Notes: a model not told the origin generated them from the sequence alone. Shown: positions 43,330-56,425, counted from the first letter of the stretch. The stretch: DNA of 64,000 bases from Nageia nagi (GCA_050084985.1 JBITNC010000001.1:211482001-211546000), one strand, 5' to 3'. Made by a program: numbers and translations.

Positions 43330-43965
43330 AATGTGTAAAAATATGTTATGAAAAAGGAATATCATGCTCTCATCAAGAATGAGACTTAGAAGTTAGTGGA
43401 TCTTCAATATGGAACCAAACCAATAGGTTGCAAGCAAGTCTCCAAAAATAAGTAAAAAATATATAACTCACTTTACAAACATAAAGTGAGGCTAGTGGCT
43501 AAATATTTTGCACATAAATAAGGTATTGACTATGATGAGATATCTTACAACTAATTTGGTTACCATTCATTCTTTATTGTCTATGTTAGCTTAGTATGGG
43601 TGGAAAATCCATCAAATGTACATGAAAATAATATTCCTAAATGGTGATATGAAAGAAAATATATACATAATACAACTATAAGAATTTGTATTAAAAGGTC
43701 AAGAACATAAAGTGTACAAGCTCATCAAGTCTTTATATCATTTAAAGCAAGCTTTCATGCATGGTTTGAAAATCTTATAGAACATATTTTGAAAATTAAC
43801 TTTAAGAATTTTAATTGTGATGATGCAACATTGTATATCAAGAAAATTAGCAAGACTATTGTATATCTTATTATATATGTAGATTATCTTTTGATAATAG
43901 GGAACAATGAAGGGTACATTGCATTTATAAAATAAGATTTTGTCATGACCTCATGTACTGCATGT
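43330..43965 (+). pseudogene. copia A reverse transcriptase
   Basis: Readable blocks are EYHALIKNET near 43358-43390, LVDLQYGTKPIGCKQVSKNK near 43393-43455, HKVRLVAKYFAHK near 43480-43520, GIDYDEISYN near 43522-43553, a 'KSLYHLKQAFHAWFE' equivalent near 43728-43770, and IIYVDYLLIIGNNEGYIAFI near 43870-43930. The catalytic YVDD (43876-43887) has become YVDY. Multiple stops. No RNase H or LTR of copia A follows, so its 3' part is deleted or outside recognition. Confidence 0.83.
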
Positions 43966-45369
43966 ATGAATTTGCTTTAAATTCCTTGATGATATATCTC
44001 ATGATTTGATTCTTGTTATGATAGATGACTATTTTGTATTACCAGATATAACATTGGTACTATTGATATTTTTTCCATTTTGCAATGTATTGTTGGGGAG
44101 TATAGTTATTCTTGATAATTAGGACTATGACATTTTCATTACAACATGATATTTGTACAATCAACATTGGATGATAGATAAACTATATCAAATTAAACCT
44201 ATACATTTTTACAATCTGATAACTAGTATCATTTTTATTTGCATTGGAGTTTCCATCATCATGTTTAGAGTATTAATTACATGGGAAAGATTATGATTTT
44301 CCTTGATAGATATAGGGGATTTTATTGCATAGAAAAGTATATAATATGAACATTAATTTTGAAATAATCTTACTTGCATAAGTAGAAATTGCATTTAGGA
44401 TCCAAAATGATATTTTGCATCCTTAAGATTTCCATAAATATGAAACTACATCTTTGCATAAGTGCATGGGATCATGAAGTGTATTCAAAAGATTTCACTC
44501 AATGATACACAAATTTAATTACATTATATTCATATTTCCAAAATAATATGGTATGAATTAAATTATAATTGCATTTACTTATAATGTATGCACTGCTATA
44601 AATCCTAAGTTGCATATTCACATAAGTTGCAGACCTGTAAATATATAAATAAATAATTAGTATTATTAATAAAGGACTAAAAAATATTTTAAAGGTATTT
44701 AGGGAACACCTAAGGAGGATTTATTAAATCATATTCATAAAGAAAAAGAAAAAGAAAATATCTATAAAGTATCAAAATAAATAGAAAACATAACATAAAA
44801 ATAAATGGAATTCGACTGCCAAGGCATGAAGAAAAACCTATAAATAAATAAGGGAATGTTATTTTTGGAAAGGGCACAAGAATCTTTTTGAATTTGGCAA
44901 GGAATATTTTGAGGAGGCTATGATTTCACTTTGTAGCTCTAAAATACTATTTGAGGATATGGTCATGTTGTTGTAGATTGCATTTCAATGCTTCCCTTGA
45001 GTGCTGGATCTAGAAAATGAGGGTTTTTATTATAGAATTAAATGGGGGGATTTAAAAAAATATTTACTTTCCACCCACTCGTACTTAATTAAATCTATAA
45101 TTTAGATAGTGAAGAATATAAAAATTGAGGGATTGCATTTTGAATGGCAACAAAAGAAGGAGAAGAGGGCATTATTTCCAAAGCAAAATTGAGTTTTGGG
45201 ATTTCAAGTTTATAGAGGATAACCATGTAGGTTTCCTTCCCTCTTCATTCCTACAAACATTATGCTATTATTCCATAATAACATCAATTGCAATGTAGAA
45301 ATATTATCAAATTAATATGAAATTCAACCTTGAATTACTAAAGAGATATCATTTCCCTTCATGAATAAA
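43966..45369. other. AT-rich region without recognised genes
   Basis: No domain or LTR copy found. It has a short AAAGAAAAAGAAAAAG purine stretch near 44741. Confidence 0.5.
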
Positions 45370-46060
45370 TTTCAACAATCTATGTAGGCTTAATGATATC
45401 CACCTCATTGGATGGATCTATGGTCTACCAAGAAGGATGTCATAGGGAAACTTTTGTTCAAGAGCATATATCATAACTTCTATAGTTTTAGGTCCCAAAT
45501 AAATAGGAATGATAATATGACCTATGTATAATCTTCTTATGTTATCAAAACCTATAATATTGTACCTTTTTATTATAATCAGCTCACCAATTTATCTCTA
45601 AACTTTTACAAGAATTCTAGAGAGCATACGTTCAAACCTGCACCTTCATCAATTAACATATTTTTGAATATTTTCCTCATTATCTTACATGAATATGTCT
45701 ATCTAGATTTTTTTCAATCACCTTTTGGCTAGGAACCTCATATTTGGTGAAGGTTAATATATGTTTAAAATAATCAACCATTCCTACCAAAGTACTTGTT
45801 GAAATATTAGTATCGACATCTATGCCACTAAGAAGTTAAAATAAATCCAATCTATATTCTTTAGATATTTAAAATAACTTAATAAAATTGATCTTGGTAT
45901 TAGTAATTTTAAAATTTTGAATAACATTATTCTTGCATTTATCATTCTTATTTTTTTAAGAGAAGATGTAGAAGATATCTATCATGTAACACTTTTTAAA
46001 GTCCTTGTTGAACTCTTAAGGTTTCAAAATATAGTGGAAAATTTGGTATTATAATGTTCC
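45370..46060 (-). pseudogene. fragment F: gypsy aspartic protease remnant
   Basis: The minus strand reads STSTLVGMVDYFKHILTFTK near 45830-45770, EVPSQKVIEKNLDRHIHV near 45755-45700, NMLIDEGAGLNVCSLEFL near 45670-45615 with the catalytic Asp kept, and after frame changes KSFPYDILLGRP-like and HPMRWISLSLHR near 45460-45385. This is the order of plant gypsy protease domains. No LTR, gag or polymerase is attached. Confidence 0.72.
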
Positions 46061-46868
46061 CTAAGAAGCTACAACTTCCCTAAATAATATAATAGTAAAT
46101 ATTTTTGTCTAGCATTTGAATCATTACTTTTGATATAAGTAATTATGCTAATGTTTATTCAAGTTGCAGGGTTTGATGGGCTCGATGGTATTAGACCTTT
46201 TCATGAGGTAATTATTTTGCCTACAAAATACTTAAGGTATTTTATTGATAGGAGGTCCTTAAATATATTCAAGGGATAGATCAATTATTTAATGATTAAT
46301 AATATTTTATTTGTAATTTGAAATATTAATTATTATTAGATTTTCTCATTTTAACATTGAATAATTTGAGAATTAATAAAATAAAGTTGACATGATCCTT
46401 CAAGAACAATATTTACAAAGGGTGAAAAATACTTCAGAGTATTATAGATATTTATTTTATTATTATTTAATTAAATATTTAAATAATAATATTCAAGGCT
46501 ACTTGAATTATTTCAAATGCATACTAGTAGTAAACTAATTACTAGAATTTTAGTATCAATATTTTAAGGAAATATTAGATTGATTATTGAATATTTGGTG
46601 TTAAAAATTTCTTAATTATTATTTAAATTATAATTTATTGAAGATAAACTTTTAAAATAAAATTGCCACTTTGCATTAATAACCCATTTGGACGATTTTA
46701 AAGAATGTGGAGTAGTAAGGAAAATTATTCTCTGAAATCAAAGGCACTTCATGTTACCTATCAAAGTTAGTGAGTGAATTGGAAGTTAGTTATTTCTTGG
46801 TATTCATTATTAGAGAGTGTTCTTCATGCATGTGCAACACATGGGAGATAAGGAGGATAATGGGGAAG
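46061..46868. other. AT-rich spacer
   Basis: Nothing supportable. Confidence 0.45.
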
Positions 46869-48049
46869 TGTAAACACCCTAAAAATGCATCTTGCTTCAT
46901 TGATAAGGTTACATAGACATTTTGGCATATACAATGTGCTACATTATCATGTTGGACTACCATGTGTTTTGCAAGTACTTTGACTAGATTGATTGATTCA
47001 ATCTAGGCTTTTATTTTGCTAACACCCTTTAGTTCTATTCATTTGGATGACCTTACAAACATCACAGTCATCAAGAAGATTTGGATTGAGTATTATAAAA
47101 TTTAATTGGCATACATTTCAAGCTTCTTCTTCAATTTTTGCACTCTAACACATATGGACCCTACGCGTTTTTACACTTTCCAATGCTTGTACTTGAGCTT
47201 TGGGAGATCATTGTGAAGGATACATCATATCAAGAGCATTCCTCTCTACATATTGGGGACTACCTCTCCATCATAGATGGATTGAGGTACTCTTTGACTA
47301 TTTGGAGTTGTTTAAGATATCAATGTTGTCTTTCATTGTTATTTACAGATTTGAAGATCAATCTATTCTTAAATAAAGCTTGTATCCTTTTATTTAAATT
47401 CATGCTTGCATTTGAGTGATATATAGGCATTTGTTATGATAATTACATCCTAGGGTTTAGGCTAGGGTTTTACCTTTAGGGTCCAAGCCCTAGGGTTATC
47501 ATATATTTATTGATTTACTTGCATTGTTAGCTTAGATCTACTATTCTTTGCTTTAAATTTGTGGTCTACATTGCCATTTAATTGGATCTTTGGAACATGC
47601 ATTTACATTTTGTCAAATATTGAATATCATTAGTTAATCTAGCATACATCTATCATCTACATTTTTCAATTATCTTTATCCAAACATTTAGTAATGATCT
47701 TTATGAGTCTAGAACACATTTGCATCATAGGCATTGATATATTTATGAGCATCCATTTAACTATGGATTAAGGAGACCTACAACCTTGTAGAGTTAGGTT
47801 TCTACCTCATTTTGGGCAATCATAAGGTCCAAAAGACTTATGATTTAAGTTCCCCTTTGATCTTTGATATTTTCTTTTCAGATCTGAGCATATATTGGCA
47901 TTATTGAAGACTAAGGACCATTTATAAACCTTGCTTTTTACCATTATATCATATCACAACATAGGAAATTTAGAATTGAACAACTTGAATTCTTGGAGTG
48001 CTCATGAATGGCTTGAGTGTTTTAGGTGTTAGGGTTTGAGGTGTTCACA
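46869..48049 (+). repeat. candidate 5' LTR of element E
   Basis: Begins TGTAAACACCCTAAAA, a common start for plant gypsy LTRs, and ends GGTGTTCACA, followed by a GGTGGGACCC segment that could be a decayed primer site. It lies upstream of element E gag in the right orientation. No matching 3' LTR is present before the window ends, so this rests on termini alone. An open stretch 47138-47419 inside it is not a recognised gene. Confidence 0.35.
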
Positions 48050-49629
48050 AATGATGATAAAGGTGGGACCCTACTGGTCCTAAACCCCAAGATAAAAGGG
48101 GATTCCTTAAGCCTTTTACCTTGTTTTAGTAGTTTCAAATTTTGGATACTTATTGCAATTTGAAGTTTATCTGGAACTAATTTTTAGCTATAACTTGTAG
48201 AGTACCTTACTAGGAGCAGGTAGACTAAGATATAAAAACCTTGAAGACTCCTTGCAAACACAAAACAAATCATCCTCCTCCCAACCAATTCTAATTATAA
48301 ATCATCCCTCATTAGGGAAACCCTAAGGTCATCCAAATGATTTTCATAGTCACCATATAGAAGGGCAATTTTGATTATATAATTAGTTATGTTACTATTT
48401 TAGCAATTTTTATTCCTAGATCTCATCTATACTAGGGATAGTATTCCACTGTTAGGTTTTACATATACTATTTTAGGTGTCCATGTCATAGGATGCATTA
48501 GTCACCCTTATCATAAGGTTTTTTTACATTTATTTAAAGTTTAAATTTTGAATCTAAGTGAACCTATGGTCATTTGAATGACTTCTAATTACTTGAATTA
48601 TTGGTACTAGTCATCCCTATAGAGGATGATTATGAGGCAGAGTGTTGTAACCTTAATCAATCACCAAGCTTGGAGTAGGAAGGAATGTTCTAAGTTCGAG
48701 TGAGTTTTTAAATTACTTTCTACACCTAGTCCATACAATTTGGTTGCTTGTTTCATGTAGGATTGCCCCTTTCATATAGTGAAATTACATTACATATAAG
48801 GAGATTGGTGCATCACACATTGAAAATCTCATTTGGTGCTTAAAATCAACATCTTTAAAATGAATTTATTTCAATTTGGGGTTTGGTTTGCTAATTTTTG
48901 TGTGTGTTAAAGGACATTTCTATCTCTTGCATTATTTATTATTTCAAAAAGCAAAAGGCACACTTTATTGCTTTAGCATCCTTGGGTTGGGAGTGATTTG
49001 GATTTTTTTTGAAAAGAAAGAATTAGGGAGGTGCGATTGTATTTCATTATCATATAGCATTTCATATCATATTTGGTTTATCACATTAAAAGTGCATCAA
49101 ATACCTAGGGAGTGACTAGGGTACATGAAAGTAATGCCCATAACCTAACCCATAATTAGATTTCATCACCAAGATTGGTAGTCCACCTCTATTGGTAAGC
49201 AATCATAGAGGTACCTAACACACCTTGTAAAATGATCTACATCTCTAGATATTGATCCTTACCTAAATATGCCTAACTAGACACATCTTTAGGAAAACTA
49301 ATAAGAGTTGGAATTAACACTTACAGTAAAATTGGCTCACTAAAAAGATAATTTCAAATTGAATAGGAAATAATTAAATAAGATAAGCACCATTACTATC
49401 TCTCACTATTACTTCTCATTTAGAATTATTTTCAAGTGATCATTAGGCTCTTTGGTGTTAACAACATACATATTAAACAAGATTTTCAACAAACTTCTAA
49501 GATGCTTACTAAGTGATTTATTGCTTTATGCATTATTTCATTATATGCTTTTGGGATTTAGTTATAATTATTTTTTGATACATCCTACATTGTCCCTATC
49601 ATTCCATTGAGTCTACCCCTTTAGTTACC
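48050..49629. other. element E leader region
   Basis: No recognised domain precedes gag. A 79-codon open frame at 48876-49115 has no visible family. Confidence 0.35.
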
Positions 49630-52310
49630 ATGTCTCGTGTGCCTTCCAACAATTAAACTCTCTAGTCTATTCACATGGATGAGACTAGGTCTCAGCATCG
49701 AGCTAGAGAAGAAGAGGAACAAGCTACTCAAGTCAATCAATCACATCCTCTTCCTCACTTGTAGGTCCCATATAGAAAATCTTGTAGACCATGTCAATCA
49801 CCTCCATGCAATCATACACAAGATTCACCATGAATTTCATTTAGCTAGACCTTAGAGATGTTTTATGTTTTAGAGTCTACCCCTCAATAGGATAGGTGAT
49901 ATCATGTGATACCCCATTGGGCTAGTCTTTCTAGGATAGATGACCATATTTATCTAAAGATAACTTTTGCAAACATTAGTTAGATCCTCCTTAGAATGAT
50001 CCTCATCCCATCCATCAACATGAATTTGATCCTAATATCTCTAAACATCAACTTGGTTCAGTTCATCTACCTTTTCATCTTACTGACTCTCATGTGTCTC
50101 TTCGAGAGATGTTCTTGAGTAATCCCATGATCCAAGGCTTATATAGGGATTTCCAAGAGACCAAAGGTTACCTTTTAGATCCCATTGATAGAGATTCATC
50201 ACCTCAACCTACCATAGATGTCATTTGCCATCAAGAGCATCCATATGATGAAGAGACATCAGATGGCCACATAGAGGATGCCTTTGTGTCCCTTGATTCT
50301 AGTTCACATCCTCTCCACCCTTCTGCATGATATATTATTGATGATCCTATGGAGACTTCATATCATGTGAAGCCTTTTTTACATTCTATATCACCCCTGT
50401 ATGTTAGATCATCAGATAATTGAACCGTTTTGCATCATAAACTAGCCATCACTAGACCTTTCAAGGTCCTTCATGTCCACCTCCTTGGTATCCATTTTTG
50501 CATCATGTCAATCTTGAACCTCATATCCTTATGTATAATAATACCCCTCCATATCCTCCAAAATATTAGGCTAGATATTATTATGATGATACCTACATTA
50601 CAAATCAATCTGATTATCAACTTGCATCTTTCCCTAGGTGTGATTCTAAGCTAGTTTATCAGGTTCATTCTTAGCCCCATCATCCCAATATACCTCATGT
50701 CCCTGTTTCTCATTCTCAACCTATTGATAATCCTAGTATTTATTTAGGGTATGGGCACTCCTCATACCTGATCAATCTACCACTATAGTCACATTATTCT
50801 TCATCTTCTCATGTAGTGGTGCCACCTCAAAGAAATACACACATCATGTTATATATCCTCATCTTATGTATGCCCATCCTATATCCCTTGTACCTCCTCC
50901 TGATATTGGGTATTCCAAATCATCTCATCTTTCCCAAGCCTCTTCGCATTATCCCACTCAATTTCTCAATCATCATGAGTTATAGTATCCATCGACTAGG
51001 AGGGTTTTGGGTTGAAATCCTTTAAACCTTGGACCTAAGGTGACCTTTAACATACATCCTAGCCATGGATCATCATATCAATAGGACCAAGATGTATATT
51101 ATGATGATTAGTATGACCCATATGATCAATGTGAGTATCAACCTATCAACATTATACTATAATCTTAGGCCACAGTTAATCCTCAACCTCTCACAGTGAA
51201 TGTTTAGATTTTGAAGAGGTTTGAGGATATGAAGCTTAAAGTTAATGAGCATGGTAAGGAAAATTTATCTTACACATCGATTTGTAATAATCCAATTCAT
51301 CCTAGTGTACCAACTATAATCTTTCCATATAAGTTTGAAGTACCTAATATTGACAAATTCAAGGGCAAGGAAGATCCCAAAGACCATCTTTGTCAGTTTA
51401 AGTATTCATACTATCTTAGTAGTAATGATTATGTGCTTATGCTTAGAACCTTCTCTATGACATTAGTGGGTCAAGCTCTAAATTGGTATAATGACCTCTC
51501 ACAGCATAATATTATTTATTTGAATAATTATCTAATAGATTCTTAGATCACTTTGCCATCCATATACGTAAGAGAGCTTCAATCATGGACTTGGACAAAC
51601 TCTCACAGTTTGAGGATGAGTTTATATTAGATTACCTATGTATATAGAATGCCATTATTATGGATATGCCTTAAACTTTACCACAAGAAGAGCTACTTAA
51701 ATTGTTCTCTAGAAGTTGTAACAAATACATCTCTATTCTTAGGATACAACAACATCACATCTTCGAGGAGACAGTATCTCAGGCTAAGTTAATAAAGGAG
51801 GCCAAAGTTCAAGATGGGGAAATTAAGTTAAGAAAGAAAGAATGATAATCAAAAGTACTATAATAATGGAAATAATCCTAATACTTATTATTAAAAAATT
51901 GTAGAGTAATAAATTATCACACACACATCTAGTTATTCAGTTAGCTCCACTAAGGCCACCCAGGACTAATGCACCATCTCAACCATAAAATCAAGAGATA
52001 CCTAGGCCTAACAATGAATAAAACAACCAATAAGATCATTATAGGCCTAAGTAACATTGATAGCAAGGGCCATGTAAACCTTGGAAACCTTTGGTCAAGC
52101 CTATTAAGGACATCTTGAAAAATCTCTTAAATTCTCAATTAGTCACTCTCCCTAAAGTCAATCTAGAAGATCCAAATTGGGAGAAGCCCGTGTGGTACAA
52201 GGATAATGAGTATTGCACTTACCATAGACAAAAGGTAGATGATAAGAATAAGTGTAATCAATTAAGTAATACCATACAAATATTGATTAATAGTTGGTAG
52301 GTATTGACGG
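49630..52310 (+). pseudogene. element E gag
   Basis: An ATG at 49630 (MSRVPSNN) opens a Pro/His-rich N-terminal region broken by stops. QDPRVPSFR-like and LREMFLSNPMIQGLYRDFQE can be read near 50097-50157. The capsid domain is open in 51211-51546, with VPNIDKFKGKEDPKDHLCQF near 51340-51400 and FSMTLVGQALNWYNDLSQH near 51450-51507, the Tat Gag pattern 'P.F.KFDG..DP..HL..F' and 'LTG.ALNWY..L'. The remainder (IMDLDKLSQFEDEFILDYL near 51582-51640) is followed by the knuckle-like YCTYHRQKVDDKNKCNQL at 52210-52266, which lacks the Gly-His spacing. Several stops. Confidence 0.8.
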
Positions 52311-53427
52311 GCAACCCTATGCCTTAACCCAATCAGAACTTGGGTGTATTTCAAGACCCTTTGCTGAGATACAATACTAATTTTAATCATATCTTATCAA
52401 AGAAAATGTAGCAAATAGTACATGACTACAATTTGAGATATAATAATGAGTTTATGGGCTTTACTGATATAAAGTCACATTTTCTTTTTATCAAAGGCAT
52501 AGATATAACCCTAAATTTTAACTTCATGGATGTCATAGATCCACCTCTGGCATATCAAATTTTAGATATTTATGATAGGGGTCTCTACCAGTATGGTTGG
52601 GGTAATGAGAAGCACCTCCTCCTCCCCCTCAAGATGTAGGAATTCAATAATAATTACCTCAACCTTCAGTATAGATTTAGACACATCCCCTTAGAGCTCT
52701 TATGACCATTCAAAATTAGTTAAAGTAGCAGCTTCAGACCACACATATAAAGCTTTCCTTATAAGATCTATTGTAGTAATCATTTAAACATAGAATTACT
52801 TTGAACAAGATATTAAAATCTATTGAGCTAGATTATATTAACCCCAATTCTTTTGGAGATTTCATAGGGGTTGTTTAAAGAACCACTAGGCCTAGTATCA
52901 CATTCTATCAGGATAAGATTTAGCATTCTCATCCTAAGAAGGCAAAGCATCCCACTTTGTAAATTTCTGCTTATGTGGATTCATGCCCATAAAAAAGAGT
53001 TCAAATAAGGTCCCTATTAAGTTCTTAAATGCACCTACTCTTACTATTAGGGCCTTTAACAATAGTCATACTTCTAGTAAAGGTTGGTGCTAGATAAATT
53101 ACAATGACATGTCATGTGGTTAAGGGTGAAATGCAATACAATTTGCTCTTAGGTTGACCATGGATCAAAGATATGGAAGCAATTTCATTGACTTTACACA
53201 AGTGTCTAAAATATCTACATAATAGAATAGTCCATTGCATAATAGACAATATGACTTCTTTTAGTCATTGCAATTCAACTTTTTCCCCTAAGTCTCCTCA
53301 GATACCATTTGGATATCTTTTACCTATCACTATTCTTGTGAATGATCATCCTAATCTAGTGTCATTTCATTCACAAGAACCTTCATCTTCATATTTATCT
53401 TTTTTTCCATCTCCTTTATCTTCATGA
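52311..53427 (+). pseudogene. element E aspartic protease region
   Basis: Reading frames shift repeatedly. RAFNNSHTSSKGW near 53049-53090 corresponds to the 'VRAFD....EV.G' block after the active site, and PWIKDMEAISLTLHKCLKYL near 53159-53218 to the 'GRPWIH...A.PSTLHQ..K' block. The active-site D-(T/S)-G itself was not found. Confidence 0.62.
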
Positions 53428-54530
53428 CCATGTTCTTCATCTTCCTTAGGCATTGATCTGTTTGTACACCGAAAGGGTAAGTCACTTGAAGATTTTGTGT
53501 GACTTTCCTCCAGTTGGTATATCCAATCTGCATCCATCCTTAGTAGTGATCAACCATCATGCCATTATATTTCTCCACTCGATAAGTTCCATGTGTTGTC
53601 ATCTTCTTTGGTTTTTGATTCTTTTTAGGAAGATGAGACCTCTTCCTCTCAGGTTAGTCCCTATCCTATTGACAAACATCATGTTATTTTAGTCCTTTCA
53701 TCATCTTTTGAGGTCATCAAGTATGAATGTCTTGAAAAGGGTTAATATTATATTAACAATAAACTTTTTAATATTCCTTCTATAAAATACTTAGGGAGAC
53801 CTTTGGAATCCTCACCATCTCCTGGTTCTCATAGTCCTTTATTCTTATCCCCAAACCTATCTTTCTTTATTTATGTGGGTGTGAATACACCCCAAGACAT
53901 ATCCCTTGAGCCTTGTATCAAGGAGAAATTTTGTGCCAAGATTGAATATCTTTCATATCCTAACCTAGTGTGTAAACTCTTTGTTATATATAAATGGTAA
54001 GGGTATGGCTTAGGCAAATATGAATAGGGAATGGTTCATGCTTTTTCCACACCATTTCAATCCGATCGAGATAAGCATGGTCTAGGGTTTTATGGCCATA
54101 AACTAAAGCCTCTAGAAGAACATTTTTTCAATCTTAATCTTCTACCAAGAGAGGTGGAGCATAATTATGAACATGAACTCTTGTTGTGTTTTGGTCCATC
54201 TAGTCCTCATGCTTTAGAGTGTTCCATCCTGAGCAATTTCTTCTATGAATCTCCAAATAGTCCTTCTATTGACATATCTATGATTTTTATTGATGGTACT
54301 TGGCCTTTGGTTCCTCTTTTGGAATGTTCCTCATATACTTCTATCATTCCCTTATCTAAAAATCTCTCTTCACCTTTGTTGGGTTTCTCTTTTGGTTTAT
54401 GTGATGCCTCTCTTTCTTCTGATTTCTTTAACAAAGCTGACTCATCTAACTCAGCTTCCTTTATCAATAGTCTAGATGAGGTTGATTATGTATATCCTCA
54501 TATTTTTAAGTAGTTAAAGGATGCATCCCA
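53428..54530 (+). pseudogene. element E linker with G-patch-like segment
   Basis: After a broken stretch, GYGLGKYE.GMVHAF near 54001-54042 followed by FQSDRDKHGLGFYGHKLK near 54058-54111 resembles the Gly-rich G-patch found between protease and polymerase in many plant gypsy elements. A 160-codon open segment 54031-54513 continues to DEVDYVYPHIFK just ahead of polymerase. In family members G-patch is thought to aid RNA-related steps. Confidence 0.55.
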
Positions 54531-54539
54531 CATGCATGT

Positions 54540-55590
54540 TGGAAAGTAAATTGAGGTCAATATCAATGATGACATTGAGAATCCTAAGATAGTCTACTTG
54601 GAGGATATTTTAAATGAGTTAGAAAGGACCAAATGTACTAAACTATTGAAGAAATATGCTAAGGTTTTTGCTTATGATTATACTGATATGTCAAGTATAG
54701 ACCCCAATGTTGTCATCCATAATATTGTTACTTGACTAAATGCAAAACCTATAAAATAAAAGCTTGGGAGGATTGACACTGCCAAGTTTATCCAAATCAA
54801 AGAAGAGATTCAAAAACTTTTAGATGTCAAGTTTATTCATGTTATAGATTATCAAAAATGGGTGTAGAACATGGTCCCTGTTGGAAAGCCTAAAGGTCAC
54901 CTTAGAGTGTGTAGAAATTTTAGATATCTCAATGTTGCTTTCCCAAAATATGACTTTCCCTTACCAAACATTGCCACCTTAGTTGACAACACATAAGGAT
55001 ATGAGATGTTATCCCTCATGGATGGCTTCTCAAGCTATAATCAGATTTGGATCACCCCAAATGACCAACATAAGATTACTTTCACTATGCCTTGGGGGAC
55101 TTATTGCCATAAGGTCATGGCCTTTGTACTCAAGAATGTTGGTGCCACATACTAGTAGGCTATGACTTATGTTTTCCATGACATGATGCATGATATCATG
55201 GAAGACTATGTGGGTGATTTACTAGCCAAATCTAGAATAAGAGATCACATTAGGAGGTTTTAGAGAAAGTCTTTCAGCGGTTACTTAAGCATAATGTTAG
55301 ATTAAATCCTAAGAAGTGTGTATTTGGTGTCACATTAGGTAAGCTTATAGGTTTTATTATTTCCAAATGAGGAATCAATATTAATCCTAAGAAATTTATG
55401 GCCATTACTAGTATGTCTCCACCACATGATCTCAAAACTTTAAGGAGTATGCAAGGTAAAATTCAAGATATCAAGTGATTTATAGCTTAGATATCTAACA
55501 AGCATCACCCATTTAATGCACTACATAAGAAGTAATTGAGATTTGATTTGAATGAGGGTTTTTAAAAGGTTTTTGATGATATCAAATAAT
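54540..55590 (+). pseudogene. element E reverse transcriptase
   Basis: Blocks in order: FAYDYTDMSSIDPNVVIHNI near 54667-54727, HLRVCRNFRYLNVAFPKYDF near 54898-54957, LPNIATLVDNT near 54962-54995, MLSLMDGFSSYNQIWI near 55010-55055 with the first Asp present, ITFTMPWGTYCHKVM near 55075-55120, and YVGDLLAKSR with YVGD at 55207-55218. The first Asp of the catalytic pair is Gly, which inactivates the enzyme irrespective of the stops. Confidence 0.87.
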
Positions 55591-56080
55591 ATTTGCTCAA
55601 CCCTCCAATTTTTACTCCACCCAAAGACAATGTCTTCTTTCACTTGTATCATTCAGCCACTGACTTCACTTTGAGAGTCATGCTTGCATAAAAAAATGAT
55701 TAGGCCAAGGAACAAGATATTTATTACCTTAGTCATATGTTGGTCAACTATGAGCTTCAATATGTCTACATTGAGAGAGTTCATTTTGCTCTTGTCTTTA
55801 CGACCAAGATGTTGAGACATTAAATGGAACCATACCACCTATGTCATTTATAAGGCTGACCCATTGAAGCATATGATGAGCAAGGCATATCACAATATGC
55901 AAACTACTAAATGCATCTTATTCTTATTCAATTTTTATCTTATCTTTATCATCTAAAAATCCATTAAGGGTCAATTCATAGCCGATCAGTTAGCAGAGGT
56001 GCCCATTTAGATGACTACTCCACTTGAGATCACCCTCCATGTTGAGGATGTTTTTAAGTTAAATGAGATTAAGGAGATAG
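55591..56080 (+). pseudogene. element E RNase H (gypsy type)
   Basis: Remnants PPKDNVFFHLYHSATDFTL near 55618-55675 and IYYLSHMLVNYELQYVYI near 55720-55775 match 'P....PL.LYLA....A' and 'YY.S..L...E..Y..IE'. QFIADQLAEVP near 55975-56010 matches the block that ends RNase H before the second domain ('Q.LADFLAE.P'). Confidence 0.72.
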
Positions 56081-56094
56081 TTTTAGCTTAGGAG

Positions 56095-56425
56095 GAATAT
56101 GATATGATTATGTATTTTTATGGTTCCAAGTGCAAACAAGGGGTTTGGATCGATGTTATTTTCTTCAATCCCCAAGGTGTCCACATTTTGTATTCTTTCA
56201 AGCTAGACTTCCCATGTATAAATAACAATGTTGAGTATGAGGCACTTCTTGAAGGTCATAGAGATATCCTAAAGTTAAAATTTGAGTAGTTACTTATCTA
56301 TGGAGACTCATACCTAATAGTAAATTAGGTATAAGGTATTTATTAGTGTCATAATGAGCTCCTAAAGACTTATAGATATATGGCATTGAGCTTATAATAT
56401 GGAGGCTACCCCGAGGTCATCTAAT
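56095..56425 (+). pseudogene. element E second RNase H (archaeal type)
   Basis: MYFYGSKCKQGVWIDVIFFN, NNNVEYEALLEGHRDILKL and IYGDSYLIVN follow the Tat second RNase H order. The first acidic residue (FDG) is Tyr; the Glu and second Asp persist. Stops at 56287 and later. Confidence 0.8.

Noticed and set aside
47448-47498. Telomere-like TAGGGTTT words (TAGGGTTTAGGCTAGGGTTTT and CCCTAGGG nearby)
   Set aside because: Only three or four irregularly spaced words within 50 bp; not a TTTAGGG array. Such words are common in plant promoters and LTRs.
53351-53533. Lys/Met-rich minus-strand open frame
   Set aside because: Antisense of the E protease-linker coding; composition explained by the complement of Ser/Phe/His-rich codons.
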